64,000 nt of DNA, taken from NCBI GenBank assembly GCA_965267505.1, contig OZ254081.1:186001-250000 (forward strand), given 5' to 3'. Below the pieces are notes generated by a model. It ran no database searches, was not told the DNA's origin, and saw only the letters and a program-made list of their open reading frames with translations. Made by a program: the position numbers and the translations under genes. Source of the DNA: JANQHS01 sp965267505. GTDB lineage: Bacteria; Bacteroidota; Bacteroidia; Cytophagales; CCMP332. This document shows, piece after piece, positions 34,400-44,541 of the stretch (position 1 is its first letter; the number at the start of each line of letters is the position of its first letter).

Positions 34400-36895
34400 T
34401 TACAGAATAATCTGAGCAGAGAATTTAAATCCAAAGGAATTGACCAAGGGATCAGCCAAATAATTCAGACGATGAAAGGCATCGATCCTTAAAACCTTGA
34501 AAATATTTTCAAGTCCATACCCAATTTCTATATAGGGTATTCCCGTTTGCAGCCCTTTGATCGGGTCGATGGGTCGACCCTCATCATCCATGGCAGGAAT
34601 AAGATCAATATTATCCTGAGAGATCGATCCCATTACCGTATTAAAATTTACCAGAGCTCTCCATTTAGTTGCTCTCAAAACAGGTATCCTATGGATAAGA
34701 TTACCGTCGAAATGATGGGTGTATCGAAGAGTAACATATTCGTCACTTACAAATTCCGATCGCCCCATTAGATTGAATGCTGCCGAGGTGTAGAATATAG
34801 AGTTGGAGTTACCCAGGTGCACATTCAACAATGGATAAGGGACCGGATCGAAGATCTTACCTACGTCAAGGATATATTGTGAGTAACCTAAAGCTCCTGT
34901 GGAGATCCGATGAGTGATATTCAGGTTTACCTTATCATAATCGAAATCTCCATTTAGGGCATCTTCAATTCCCCTTGTATATGTAAATGTGAAAATGGGC
35001 CAGGATTTGGTTCCGAGGGAGATTCTTCTATTGTCATTTTGTATGAACCTCTCTCCTTTGGTGATCCTTAATCCCAGGCTGATTTCTGTAGAAGTGAATT
35101 CGGTTTCTATGGTCCTATTGGTCCCTTCTCCAGAGTAATAGGCAAAGGCATATTTATCTGCCGGTGAGAAACTAAAATTCTTCAAGGAAAAGATCCCGCT
35201 CAAACCTCTCCTGAACTCTGCATTTAGCTTCGCCTCAGCTGTATAGCCATAATAAGCTCTGAACTGCTCAAACCATTTTGTTGAGGCGAGAAACAAGTAG
35301 TTACTGGAGAGGTTTTCTTCAATTACCCCAACCTGCTTCATTTCATATTGATAAGAAAGCGATAGTTCCGTCCACCTTCTCCGAGAAATAAGATAATCTA
35401 CCTTGCCTTTGTATTTCCAGATCTTATCAGCAAATCCATAGGCACCATATCCACTAAAGGTCCATTTATCGCTGAATTTATAATTAGTCCTAAATCCCAT
35501 CCTCACCCTGTTTCCTTCCACATCATTAAAAGCGTAGCTAAAGAGATAAGGTCCGACATCCACCGCCCCAAAACTTTGATAACCATTGATCACTATATCC
35601 ACGATCTCAACGTAGGTTTTAATAACTGGCAAATGGTTGATGGTATCGATCATATCGTAGACATACTCCTCTGTGGGTGTAAGTGAATCATGACGATTCT
35701 CCCTCCAGTAATTTTCATCGGAAATGTTGTACTCTTCATCCAGAACCAGGAAGTCTTCATAGAATCGTTCTGACTTTGGTTTATTAACTACAAAATTTTT
35801 GTTAGAGGTATAGAATTTAGCGATAAGCCCCGCCCAATCTTCATCTATATTTCCGACCTTCATCAGGATCCTGTTTTTAGAAGGAAGCCAGGCCCCCTCA
35901 GAGGTCTTTTCCATTTCTTGCTGGATATGAACCTCCCTTACATAGTTCAGGTTCGCACTGCTTGTGATCCTTAGATCAGCCCTCTTTAAGGCCCAATCAT
36001 TTTGGGTGATCCAGATAGCTCCATAGAATGCCAATTCTTGTTTATGCTTTGGGTTGACTTCCAGCTTATAGCAAAACTCATCTCCTATATAAAAACTATC
36101 TGTCAGGAGATATTGATAATACATCTTCCAGCTGGAGGATAATGGCGATACAAAATCCTTATTCAGAATGTTCATCCAATTGACATAGAAATTATATTCC
36201 TGAAATGTGGAACCGATCAGTTGGGAAACCAGGCCCTCATCTTCAATTCCAACTCCTTTGAATCTGGTTTTGATAATATTCTCCCTTTTCTTGTCCGGTG
36301 AAGCTTTCCAAAAGACCTCAGAAATAGATTCGGAGATGAAAATGGGCAGAATTGGATTGCCTTCTTCTCCTGCTATTACTTTCAGACTATCATACACTTT
36401 TCCCAGCTGTTGAAAAATCTTTCTCTTCCTCGCCTTTTCGGAGATATTGTCTACGTCTAGCTCTACTTTGTTATAGCTCTCATATTGATAGGCTGTCAAT
36501 CTTCTTTTATCGTTTTCCTGTTTATTCTCCACCACGTTCCTCATGATTCTCCAGGCAGGATTTTCACCTGGGACTATTACTACCTCCTGAAGATTCAATG
36601 AAATGGGGTCCAACTGGAAGTCTAAGCTTTGCTTGGCTTGATCGCTGATGCCTTTGGTCTTGGATTCGTAACCTACGTAGGAAGCGGTTAGGCTATCCAT
36701 TGGGGCCTGGAAGTTAATTCTATAGAACCCTTCAAAGTCGGTGGTTGCTCCGATCTGTGTATTTTGAAAGTAAACGTTAGCGAATGGGATCCCTTCTCCT
36801 GTTTCCCTGTCGGTAACCTTTCCTGTAATCAGGTATTGCCCGAAAGAAGTCAGGGACAAAAGTGAAATGATTATTAAAAGAATCGATCTCCTCAT
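34400..36895 (-). CDS. DUF5686 outer-membrane protein with carboxypeptidase-regulatory-like domain
   Basis: An 831-aa outer-membrane protein. After the signal peptide (about 1-19, ending FGQ) comes a carboxypeptidase-D regulatory-like plug domain (about 22-105, GKVTDRETGEGIPFANVYF) and then the long DUF5686 region, whose C-terminal half looks like a many-stranded beta-barrel. The barrel resembles those of TonB-dependent transporters, but no TonB box or plug is visible, and the substrate is unknown. It is the first gene of the DUF5686-TPR-thrS-infC-rpmI-rplT stretch. Confidence 0.88.
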   Translation of the reverse strand: MRRSILLIIISLLSLTSFGQYLITGKVTDRETGEGIPFANVYFQNTQIGATTDFEGFYRINFQAPMDSLTASYVGYESKTKGISDQAKQSLDFQLDPISLNLQEVVIVPGENPAWRIMRNVVENKQENDKRRLTAYQYESYNKVELDVDNISEKARKRKIFQQLGKVYDSLKVIAGEEGNPILPIFISESISEVFWKASPDKKRENIIKTRFKGVGIEDEGLVSQLIGSTFQEYNFYVNWMNILNKDFVSPLSSSWKMYYQYLLTDSFYIGDEFCYKLEVNPKHKQELAFYGAIWITQNDWALKRADLRITSSANLNYVREVHIQQEMEKTSEGAWLPSKNRILMKVGNIDEDWAGLIAKFYTSNKNFVVNKPKSERFYEDFLVLDEEYNISDENYWRENRHDSLTPTEEYVYDMIDTINHLPVIKTYVEIVDIVINGYQSFGAVDVGPYLFSYAFNDVEGNRVRMGFRTNYKFSDKWTFSGYGAYGFADKIWKYKGKVDYLISRRRWTELSLSYQYEMKQVGVIEENLSSNYLFLASTKWFEQFRAYYGYTAEAKLNAEFRRGLSGIFSLKNFSFSPADKYAFAYYSGEGTNRTIETEFTSTEISLGLRITKGERFIQNDNRRISLGTKSWPIFTFTYTRGIEDALNGDFDYDKVNLNITHRISTGALGYSQYILDVGKIFDPVPYPLLNVHLGNSNSIFYTSAAFNLMGRSEFVSDEYVTLRYTHHFDGNLIHRIPVLRATKWRALVNFNTVMGSISQDNIDLIPAMDDEGRPIDPIKGLQTGIPYIEIGYGLENIFKVLRIDAFHRLNYLADPLVNSFGFKFSAQIIL

Positions 36896-37006
36896 TTGCT
36901 AAGAAGCAATTACTGGATTAGAACAAACTGATCTTTGACTGGGGGTCCTTCCTTCGTATTTATGTTTTAATCTTGCGTAAACTTTGTTCATATAATCCTA
37001 AACCCT

Positions 37007-37708
37007 ATGGACGTCCTTTTATTGAGTAATTCTTCATTGCCTGGCCAAAACTACTTGGAATTTGCCAGCAGGCCTATTTTGAATTTCCTGAAGGATACAA
37101 AAAAAGTAGCCTTTGTTCCGTTTGCTGCCGTAAGTTTTTCCTTTGAGAATTACTTAAGTAAGGTTAGGGAGGTTTTTGGCTCAGATCTGGAGATCAACTC
37201 CATTCATTCTACCGGAGATCCTCACAGTGTAATTGAAGCCTCGGACGCAATAATGGTTGGTGGTGGAAACACTTTCGCACTGCTCAAGCGTCTTAAGGAC
37301 TTTGGCTTGGTAGATCTTATCAAGCAAAAGGTAGAAACAGGCACTCCTTATGTCGGGTGGAGTGCAGGATCAAATCTTGCAGGACCCACCATTTGCACAA
37401 CCAACGACATGCCCATAGTGGACCCTGGCAATTTCGAATCATTTGGTTTCGTTCCTTTTCAAATAAATCCCCACTACGTTTCAACAAACCCAAAGGATCA
37501 TATGGGAGAGACCAGAGATCAAAGGATTCAGGAATTCATTGACTACAATCAGGGGACGGCAGTCGTTGCCATTCCGGAGGGCACCTATTTATTAAGGGAT
37601 GCTGGCGGAATGAAATATTACGGAGGAAGACCCGGCAAGTTGTTTCGCCATGGAATGGAAGTTGAAGAGTTTGACAATACCGTAGATCTGGGATTTTTGA
37701 TTCGATGA
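37007..37708 (+). CDS. pepE: Dipeptidase E (peptidase S51)
   Basis: Cytoplasmic alpha-aspartyl dipeptidase of 233 aa, hydrolysing Asp-X dipeptides. It shows GGGNTFALL and the nucleophile elbow YVGWSAGSNLA (catalytic Ser), followed by TNDMPIVDP and QINPHYV (His) as in the S51 family. Length matches PepE. It overlaps the transporter gene downstream by ATGA, so the two are co-translated. Confidence 0.94.
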   Translation: MDVLLLSNSSLPGQNYLEFASRPILNFLKDTKKVAFVPFAAVSFSFENYLSKVREVFGSDLEINSIHSTGDPHSVIEASDAIMVGGGNTFALLKRLKDFGLVDLIKQKVETGTPYVGWSAGSNLAGPTICTTNDMPIVDPGNFESFGFVPFQINPHYVSTNPKDHMGETRDQRIQEFIDYNQGTAVVAIPEGTYLLRDAGGMKYYGGRPGKLFRHGMEVEEFDNTVDLGFLIR

Positions 37709-39492
37709 ACTTTTTGAGCCTGACTCTGGATCAATGGACGGTGATCGGGGTTTTGATAATTTTAGTGGTCCTACTATATAAGGATATACTCAACCCCACC
37801 CTTTCTTTCTTTTTAGGGATCGTGATCCTAATGGTTACCGGAATCCTTTCACCCCAGGAAATTTTGATAGGACTCTCTAATGAGCAGATTGCCGTAATTC
37901 TTCTTTTGATTATTCTCGGATATGCTTTTGAGAAATCAGGCTTATTGAACAGACTCTTTGGTGCTTTCTTTTCTGCTGTCAATTCCAAATCAGGATTTAT
38001 TGGTAGGATGGGAATTTTGGTAAGTGCTTTCTCGGCGTTCCTTAATAATACTCCTTTGGTGGCTATGACTATGCCTTATGCCATGAGCTGGGCAGAAAAA
38101 AACAAAACCTCTCCATCCAAACTTTTGATACCGATTTCTTATGCTGCCATCTTTGGTGGATGCATAACCTTGATAGGGACTTCCACTAACCTGGTGGTAA
38201 ATGGCCTATGGCAGGAACAAAGCATATTCCCAGGAAGCCCATCGCTAGGAATCTTTGATTTCTTCCTCGTTGGATTTCCATTAATGATAATAGGTCTTAT
38301 CTACTTAGTCGTCTTTGCCCCAGGCCTGCTACCCAACCGGATGGATGTACTGACCCAGTTCGACGTACATGCAAGGGAATACATTACGGAGGCGATCATA
38401 AAAAGAGGATCGGACTTGATAGGAAAAAGCATAGAGTCTGGAGGCCTAAGAAGCTTAAAGGACATTTACCTTGTAGAGATCATAAGAAGTACCGGGGTGG
38501 TTAGCCCTGTTTCACCTTCCGAGGTTCTACAGGAGGGGGATAAATTGATCTTTGCAGGAAATACTTCCGGAGTCACCGAGCTTATCAATGGTGGGCTTGG
38601 ATTAACTCTTCCTGAAAAAGGAATAATGGATCTGAGCAAGGAAATGGAGATCCAGGAAATCGTTATCTCCCACAATTCTAGTCTGATCAATCGCAAGGTC
38701 AAGGAGAGCGATTTCAGAAATAAATTCAATGCTGCCATAGTCGCAATACATAGGAATGGAGAGAAGTTGACTGGTAAGATTGGAGACGTTGCCCTTAGAC
38801 CTGGAGATGTTCTTTTGATCTTAAGTGGAATTGGTTTTGAAAAGCGAGCCCTGGAAACCAGCGACTTTTACCTCACAAGTCTTAACAAGGAACTCCATCA
38901 TTTCAAACCCTGGCAAAATGCTTTGTTGATCTTTGGTTCCCTGGCCATGATCATTCTTTCTGCCACAGGGACATTCCCTCTATTTAAATCCCTTTTAATT
39001 CTTATTCCATTGTTATTGATCTCAGGAATACTGTCGGTTTCGGAGGTTAAGGCCAAGCTGGATCTGAATCTTGCGCTGTTGATCACTTTTGCCCTTGCTT
39101 TAGGGGTTGCTATGAGCAAGACCGGAACATCCGACCTTATAGCAGAGAAAGTCGTCAGCTTATTTCATGGAGAAAACCATTTCATCCTGTTCCTGGGAAT
39201 ATTTTTTGTGACCAACCTTCTTGCCTCTTTCTTAACAAACATGACAGCAGTGGCAATAATTTTTCCAATTGCCCTTTCGATCGCAAGCAACCTTGGAACC
39301 GACCCCATTCCATTTGTCTTACTTGTAGCTTTTTCTGCAGCGGCGAATTTCATAACACCGATCGGCTATCAAACCAATCTCATGGTTTATGGCCCGGGTG
39401 GATATAGATTTTCTGATTACTTAAAAGTGGGGCTTCCCATTACCATAATCTACTGGGTTGGCGTAAGTTTTACGCTTAGTGCCCTTTACTAA
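37705..39492 (+). CDS. SLC13-family permease with two RCK_C (TrkA-C) domains
   Basis: Inner-membrane carrier of 595 aa of the divalent anion/Na symporter (SLC13/ArsB-like) superfamily, possibly moving sulfate or dicarboxylates. It has N-terminal helices (about 1-210) including the NNTPLVAMTMPY re-entrant motif and the TLIGTSTNLVVNG substrate motif, two cytoplasmic RCK_C domains (about 220-380, each ending in a PGD/EGD-KLIFAG-like strand), and C-terminal helices with FLTNMTAVAIIFP and NFITPIGYQTNLMVYGPG. The soluble domains suggest allosteric control by a nucleotide or ion. Confidence 0.92.
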   Translation: MNFLSLTLDQWTVIGVLIILVVLLYKDILNPTLSFFLGIVILMVTGILSPQEILIGLSNEQIAVILLLIILGYAFEKSGLLNRLFGAFFSAVNSKSGFIGRMGILVSAFSAFLNNTPLVAMTMPYAMSWAEKNKTSPSKLLIPISYAAIFGGCITLIGTSTNLVVNGLWQEQSIFPGSPSLGIFDFFLVGFPLMIIGLIYLVVFAPGLLPNRMDVLTQFDVHAREYITEAIIKRGSDLIGKSIESGGLRSLKDIYLVEIIRSTGVVSPVSPSEVLQEGDKLIFAGNTSGVTELINGGLGLTLPEKGIMDLSKEMEIQEIVISHNSSLINRKVKESDFRNKFNAAIVAIHRNGEKLTGKIGDVALRPGDVLLILSGIGFEKRALETSDFYLTSLNKELHHFKPWQNALLIFGSLAMIILSATGTFPLFKSLLILIPLLLISGILSVSEVKAKLDLNLALLITFALALGVAMSKTGTSDLIAEKVVSLFHGENHFILFLGIFFVTNLLASFLTNMTAVAIIFPIALSIASNLGTDPIPFVLLVAFSAAANFITPIGYQTNLMVYGPGGYRFSDYLKVGLPITIIYWVGVSFTLSALY

Positions 39493-39616
39493 AATTGGAT
39501 AAAAGGAAGGCCTTTTGGGAATTTCATCCTCTGAATCCTCTTTTTTTCCGTTTAAACCGCATTTTTTCCTGGTTAAATTTTATGAAAGGTTAATATCTTT
39601 TTTAAATTGCGTGATT

Positions 39617-39629
39617 GATTAAACTAAAA
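39617..39629 (+). promoter_or_regulatory. Conserved 5'-leader motif shared with the third giant gene
   Basis: GATTAAACTAAAA ends 11 nt before the ATG; the identical 13-mer ends 8 nt before the ATG at 47798, and both are preceded by a TGATT and an AT-rich TTTG/TTG element. It may be a ribosome-recruiting A-rich leader or a regulatory site. Confidence 0.5.
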
Positions 39630-39640
39630 TTTAGGCCGTT

Positions 39641-42600
39641 ATGACTAAAAACTACAACTCTCTTCGTTCGGGTTCGAACGAAAAGACCCGTTGGCGTAAT
39701 CAGTTTATGAGCGCATTCTCATTCTTGATTGCCATACTGTTGAGCCTCACTACTACAGATGGATTTGCACAGTGCGGGACTAATGCTCCTTATTCTCAGG
39801 ATTTTTCAGGAACAACAATTCCTACCTGTTGGGCTCAAAGCTCGACCTCAGGTGGCCCCTGGTTATTCGGATCCTTCAGTACACCTGATTTCGGATCCAA
39901 TGTGGCAATGCCTGACCACACTACTGGTATAGTTTCTACTCCAAGGCAATATACTTGGGTGGATATGTCTGGTACTGATGTGGGCGTTGTTCTTGAGGCG
40001 GAAGCTGTTAATGTATCTTCATTGACTACTCCTGCTCTTGAGTTCTACTTTGTTAGCCACAACAATTCAGGATCCGTCACTGTCTACAATCTCCTTTATA
40101 TTGAAACATGGGATGGAGTATCCTATAATACTGTTGACTCTATTCAGGGAGATTTCGGCCTTGCTTGGACCCCCCATTATGTTGACCTATCCACATATAA
40201 ATTTGCAACAGACTCTGTTAAAGTTAGATTCAGAATTGAATCTGGTGGAGCAGGGTCGGATTTCGATAATGACATCCTTCTTGATGATGTTTCCATTATC
40301 GAGCTTCCAACTTGTTTTAACCCAACCAGCCCAGTAGCGTCTAATGTTACCAACTCTGCCGCTACCCTTAGCTGGACTCCTGCAGGATCAGAGACCCAAT
40401 GGATAGTTGAATATGATACTGCGGGCTTCAACCTTGGTACAGGAAATTCGATGGTTGTTTCCGCGGACTCTTTGGTGGTAACTGGTTTAAATTCTGCTAC
40501 CTTATACGAATTTTACGTACGAGCACTTTGTGGACCTGGTGATTCCAGTGGGTGGGCAGGACCTGTTTCCTGGATCACACTTCCGAATGGTGCCAACGGA
40601 GTTACCTGTGCTACTGGTAATCCATTTGTTACTTTTTCAGACGACTTTGAATCCAATAGCGGATGGACTGGAATTGGGTCATTCTGGGAATTAGGGATTG
40701 GCGGAGCTACTTCTTCCAATACCGGTCCGAGTGCTGCTCATTCAGGCTCTCCCGGAAGTTACATGAACTTTGAGGCTTCCAATGGAGCTACTGGAGTATC
40801 CTACCCCGCTGTTTCCCCACCAATCGACCTGAGCTTTGGTTTGGGTACCGCTGAACTATCCTTTTGGATGCACGCATACGGTTCAGCCATGGGGACTCTG
40901 GATGTAGGCGTAAGTACAAGCCCAACAGGACCTTTTACCAACGTATTTACATGGGTAGGTCAATTACAGACTTCTAGTGCGGACGCCTGGGTAAACGTAG
41001 GTGTTGATCTTACTGCTTATGTCGGTCAAACGATTTACATTGAATTTCTTCAAACCGATGGATCAAGTTTTGAAGGTGATATGAGTATAGACCTTATGAC
41101 GGTTACGACTTGTGCTACCTGTCTTAATCCATCTGGTGCGAATACTTTAAACATTGCTGCAAGCTCAGCAACAGGTGTGTTTTCTTCCAATAACACAGGA
41201 AATAGCTACGAAACGGAATACGGCATTGCCGGATTTGCTCAAGGTAGTGGCACCTTCGCCAGCGTTACAGATACCTTTTTCAATATGAGTTCCTTGGCTC
41301 CAGGAACCGCTTACGAATGGTATTCAAGAGAAATTTGTGGGCCTGGTGATACCAGTGGATGGCTTGGGCCAATTGCCTTTTCAACACTATGTCCCGTCTC
41401 AGGAACTACTCTGCCATATATTCAAGGATTTGATTCTCCTTCAGGAACCCAAGTGGGCAGCGGACTTATCGGCTGTGCTCCTGGTGAAAAGTGGGAATTT
41501 AGATCTTCAGGAAACGGTCAGATTGATTATGGAACCAACTCCCCTGTATCTGCTTCGGGGGGTGGAGCTATTGCGCTGTCGAGTGCTGGTGGTACTCCGA
41601 ATAACAACTTTGATGTGACCCTTGACTTAACAGCCTTTGCGGCAAATTCAGACCTGGAGCTCCTTTTTCAGCACTGGGATAATGCCGACGAGGACAACGC
41701 AAATGATAGAGTTTGGATTAGAGGAAGTGATACCTCCGCTTGGATTGAAGTTTTTGATCTAGATGGATTCGCTTCGAACACCTGGCATCAGGTAGGTCCT
41801 TTGGACATCGATTCGTTCTTGAATGCTAATGGTCAGGTAGTTTCCTCATCTTTTGGAGTTAGCTTCGGCCAAGCGGATAATGCATCTTGGCCTGGTGGTG
41901 ATGGTAGAGCCTTCGACAACCTTGTTGTTCGTCAAACCCCTACCTGCTTTGCACCCTTGAGTTTAGGTGCCATTAACGTTATGGCAACTTCTGCGACTCT
42001 TAATTGGATTGCCCAAGGTCCAGGAACCAATTTCCAGGTTGAATATGATACTGCAGGATTTGTACCTGGTACTGGTTCATTAATGACTGCAACAGATACA
42101 TTTTTGAATGTTTCTCCCCTAATGGCGGCAACCAGTTATGATTTCTATGTCAGAGAAATTTGTGCTCCAGGCGATACTTCTTTTTGGTCTGGACCATATA
42201 ACTTCATGACTCCTTGTGTAGCCTTAACAGCTCCATATTCTCAGGACTTCGATGGAGTTACTGCACCTGCATTGCCGGCTTGTTGGTCTTCAACCTCCGG
42301 TTCTCCGACTCAGATTCAAACTGTTACTTCAACCGATCATGGAGCTCCAATTCCAACCCCACCTAACTGTTTGGAAATAAATGATGTGGGTGGAAACAAT
42401 ATTTTAGTTTCTCCTGCATTTTCCGATTTGCCAACAGGAAGTAATCAGGTTAGAGTTAAAATTGCCTATGAAGGTGGAGCAAGTACTTTCACCGATACTC
42501 TCCTATTTGGAGTTATGACAAATCCTTCGGACCCTAACACCTTTGTTCCATTGGATTTTGTGACTCTTGGAATAGTTGGACAACCATTCCAGGAATTCAC

Positions 42601-44413
42601 CTTCCTATTAGACAATACGGCACTAATTGGATCGTCTACTTACTTCGGATTTAGGTACATCATTAATGGTGGTGGTTTTGAATATTTCCTAGATGATCTA
42701 TTCTATGAGGCCATCCCAAGTTGTCCTCCACCGTCAGGAATTGTTCTGGATACTGCAACGACCACAACTGCAACGATCAGTTGGACGTCAAACGGTTCTG
42801 GAAACAATTGGGAAGTAGAGTATGATGTTGCTGGGTTTGTTCCCGGGACTGGTATGTTCACGACAACTATTGACACTTTCGCTACCCTGACAGGTCTAAT
42901 GTCAACCACTGCATATGATGTTTATGTCAGAGAGATATGTGGCCCTGGCGATACGTCAGTTTGGGTAGGACCCGTTACTATTAACACAGCATGTGGTGTG
43001 TTTTCAATGCCTTACTTTGACGGATTTGAAAATCCCTCGACTTATCCTTGTTGGTCGCTTGAGTTTGTCAGTGCGACAAATGTTTGGGGTATTGGTTCAG
43101 GCTCGACAGGTGGGCTGATCACATCGGCAATTGAAGGAGCTTCCAACGCGGTTTTCACCTCTACTAACCCCTCTGGTGGTGGAGATGTAACCAAATTGGT
43201 TTCACCAATAATTGATGCTTCCTCCTTTGGAAATAATATGTTATCATTCTACTACGGTCAGGAAGTTTGGTTTGGAGACCAAAACTTCTTAGCTGTTTAT
43301 TACAGAGACAGTCCGGTAGATCCATGGATTTTTGTTTGGTCGGATAGTACGGATCAACCAGCCTGGATCGATACCACTTTGTCCATAGCAAGTAGCTCAC
43401 CAACCCTTCAAATTGCGTTCGAAGGAACAGATAATTGGGGAAGAGCTAACGTGGTGGATTCTGTTTCACTTACCGGAACTATTCTGCCTCCAGGCAATGA
43501 TAACGTGTGTAATTCATTCGAGTTGAACATTGGTGACACGGCCACCTTCGATAACACAGCTGGAACAGTTGAGACGAATGAGCCAATTGGTTCTTGTTGG
43601 ACAGATGATCCGAGCGGAACAGCTGGTACGCTTGAAAACACCGTTTGGTTCTACTTCGTAGCTTCCGCTGATGGTGCGTATTTCGTTTCCACCAACTTCC
43701 CTCCAACTCCAAATAATGATACCCAGATAGCGGCTTACCTTGCTACCAATGGTTGCGGAGACTTCTCCCAATTCACAGAGATTGGTTGTGGTGAGGATAT
43801 TGATGCCACTAACTGGTTATCTGAAATGACCACCAGTGCCGTCAATGCTGGAGACACTGTTTACGTTCAGGTTGACGGATGGGCTGGAACAGTTGGAGAG
43901 TTTGATATAAGCGTAAGCTATATCGCACCTGTCGTTGCGGGTTACACCTATAACGTTGTTACCGGTACAACTGTAGCTTTCTCAGATACTTCGCTTGGAA
44001 ACCCAACTTCTTGGTTCTGGGATTTCGATGATGGAAATACTGCGACAACCGCTACTCCACTGAATACTTTCGTAACTGGGAATTGCTACGATGTTAAGTT
44101 AGTTGTAAGCAATAACAGTGGAAGCGATTCAGTAACTCAGCAGATCTGTTTCGTAGGGCTAAACAACAACTTGAATCAAAATGTTAATGTTTATCCTAAT
44201 CCTGTCAATTCAAATCTGAATATTGAGGTTATGAATTCGCAGGTGGATGGGTTTAGCATAATAGATGTCCTTGGACGTGAGATCTTAAGCTCCGATAAAG
44301 TCATCATTGGAAATGATGTAATCGATGTTTCCGAAATTGCTCCAGGTAATTATATGCTGAAACTTAGATTTGGAGAAGAGTTCGCAATTCAACGAATCAG
44401 TATCCAACGCTAG
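39641..44413 (+). CDS. Giant T9SS-secreted adhesin-like protein A (FN3, jelly-roll, PKD, sorting domain)
   Basis: A 1590-aa exported surface protein. The signal peptide is long (about 1-44, ending TDGFAQ). Jelly-roll adhesin/MAM-like modules (about 45-220, 323-490, 590-765, 864-1025, 1123-1285) alternate with four FN3-like modules (from about 225, 493, 768 and 1027). Each FN3 ends in a signature like YxFYVRxxCGPGDTSxW. A pre-peptidase-like module (about 1287-1430, starting DNVCNSFEL), a PKD domain (1434-1505, WFWDFDDGN) and a type A T9SS sorting domain (from about 1509, VNVYPNPVN ... RISIQR) complete it. No catalytic motif was found. The fourth jelly roll is nearly identical to one in protein B. 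Confidence 0.88.
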   Translation: MTKNYNSLRSGSNEKTRWRNQFMSAFSFLIAILLSLTTTDGFAQCGTNAPYSQDFSGTTIPTCWAQSSTSGGPWLFGSFSTPDFGSNVAMPDHTTGIVSTPRQYTWVDMSGTDVGVVLEAEAVNVSSLTTPALEFYFVSHNNSGSVTVYNLLYIETWDGVSYNTVDSIQGDFGLAWTPHYVDLSTYKFATDSVKVRFRIESGGAGSDFDNDILLDDVSIIELPTCFNPTSPVASNVTNSAATLSWTPAGSETQWIVEYDTAGFNLGTGNSMVVSADSLVVTGLNSATLYEFYVRALCGPGDSSGWAGPVSWITLPNGANGVTCATGNPFVTFSDDFESNSGWTGIGSFWELGIGGATSSNTGPSAAHSGSPGSYMNFEASNGATGVSYPAVSPPIDLSFGLGTAELSFWMHAYGSAMGTLDVGVSTSPTGPFTNVFTWVGQLQTSSADAWVNVGVDLTAYVGQTIYIEFLQTDGSSFEGDMSIDLMTVTTCATCLNPSGANTLNIAASSATGVFSSNNTGNSYETEYGIAGFAQGSGTFASVTDTFFNMSSLAPGTAYEWYSREICGPGDTSGWLGPIAFSTLCPVSGTTLPYIQGFDSPSGTQVGSGLIGCAPGEKWEFRSSGNGQIDYGTNSPVSASGGGAIALSSAGGTPNNNFDVTLDLTAFAANSDLELLFQHWDNADEDNANDRVWIRGSDTSAWIEVFDLDGFASNTWHQVGPLDIDSFLNANGQVVSSSFGVSFGQADNASWPGGDGRAFDNLVVRQTPTCFAPLSLGAINVMATSATLNWIAQGPGTNFQVEYDTAGFVPGTGSLMTATDTFLNVSPLMAATSYDFYVREICAPGDTSFWSGPYNFMTPCVALTAPYSQDFDGVTAPALPACWSSTSGSPTQIQTVTSTDHGAPIPTPPNCLEINDVGGNNILVSPAFSDLPTGSNQVRVKIAYEGGASTFTDTLLFGVMTNPSDPNTFVPLDFVTLGIVGQPFQEFTFLLDNTALIGSSTYFGFRYIINGGGFEYFLDDLFYEAIPSCPPPSGIVLDTATTTTATISWTSNGSGNNWEVEYDVAGFVPGTGMFTTTIDTFATLTGLMSTTAYDVYVREICGPGDTSVWVGPVTINTACGVFSMPYFDGFENPSTYPCWSLEFVSATNVWGIGSGSTGGLITSAIEGASNAVFTSTNPSGGGDVTKLVSPIIDASSFGNNMLSFYYGQEVWFGDQNFLAVYYRDSPVDPWIFVWSDSTDQPAWIDTTLSIASSSPTLQIAFEGTDNWGRANVVDSVSLTGTILPPGNDNVCNSFELNIGDTATFDNTAGTVETNEPIGSCWTDDPSGTAGTLENTVWFYFVASADGAYFVSTNFPPTPNNDTQIAAYLATNGCGDFSQFTEIGCGEDIDATNWLSEMTTSAVNAGDTVYVQVDGWAGTVGEFDISVSYIAPVVAGYTYNVVTGTTVAFSDTSLGNPTSWFWDFDDGNTATTATPLNTFVTGNCYDVKLVVSNNSGSDSVTQQICFVGLNNNLNQNVNVYPNPVNSNLNIEVMNSQVDGFSIIDVLGREILSSDKVIIGNDVIDVSEIAPGNYMLKLRFGEEFAIQRISIQR

Positions 44414-44430
44414 TTACATAAGTTATATGA

Positions 44431-44463
44431 AAAGGGCCACTCGAAGGAGTGGCCTTTTTTTTT
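44431..44463 (+). terminator. Intrinsic terminator after giant gene A
   Basis: Stem GGCCACTC / GAGTGGCC with a 4-nt loop and flanking A/T pairs, followed by nine or more T. Confidence 0.93.
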
Positions 44464-44541
44464 GCCTTTTGTCCAATTTTCTCACTAAATCCTAGCTCAA
44501 CTACTTAAATCCATTATTTTTATCTCTCCAAAATTTAAGTT

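Noticed and set aside
34357..34434. Upstream ATG for the TPR lipoprotein at 34434
   Set aside because: It overlaps the preceding gene and gives an N-terminus incompatible with the clear lipoprotein signal beginning at GTG 34356.
39501..39516. Short hairpin AAAAGG/CCTTTT after the SLC13 gene as a terminator
   Set aside because: Only 6 bp, weak, and no T-run follows directly.
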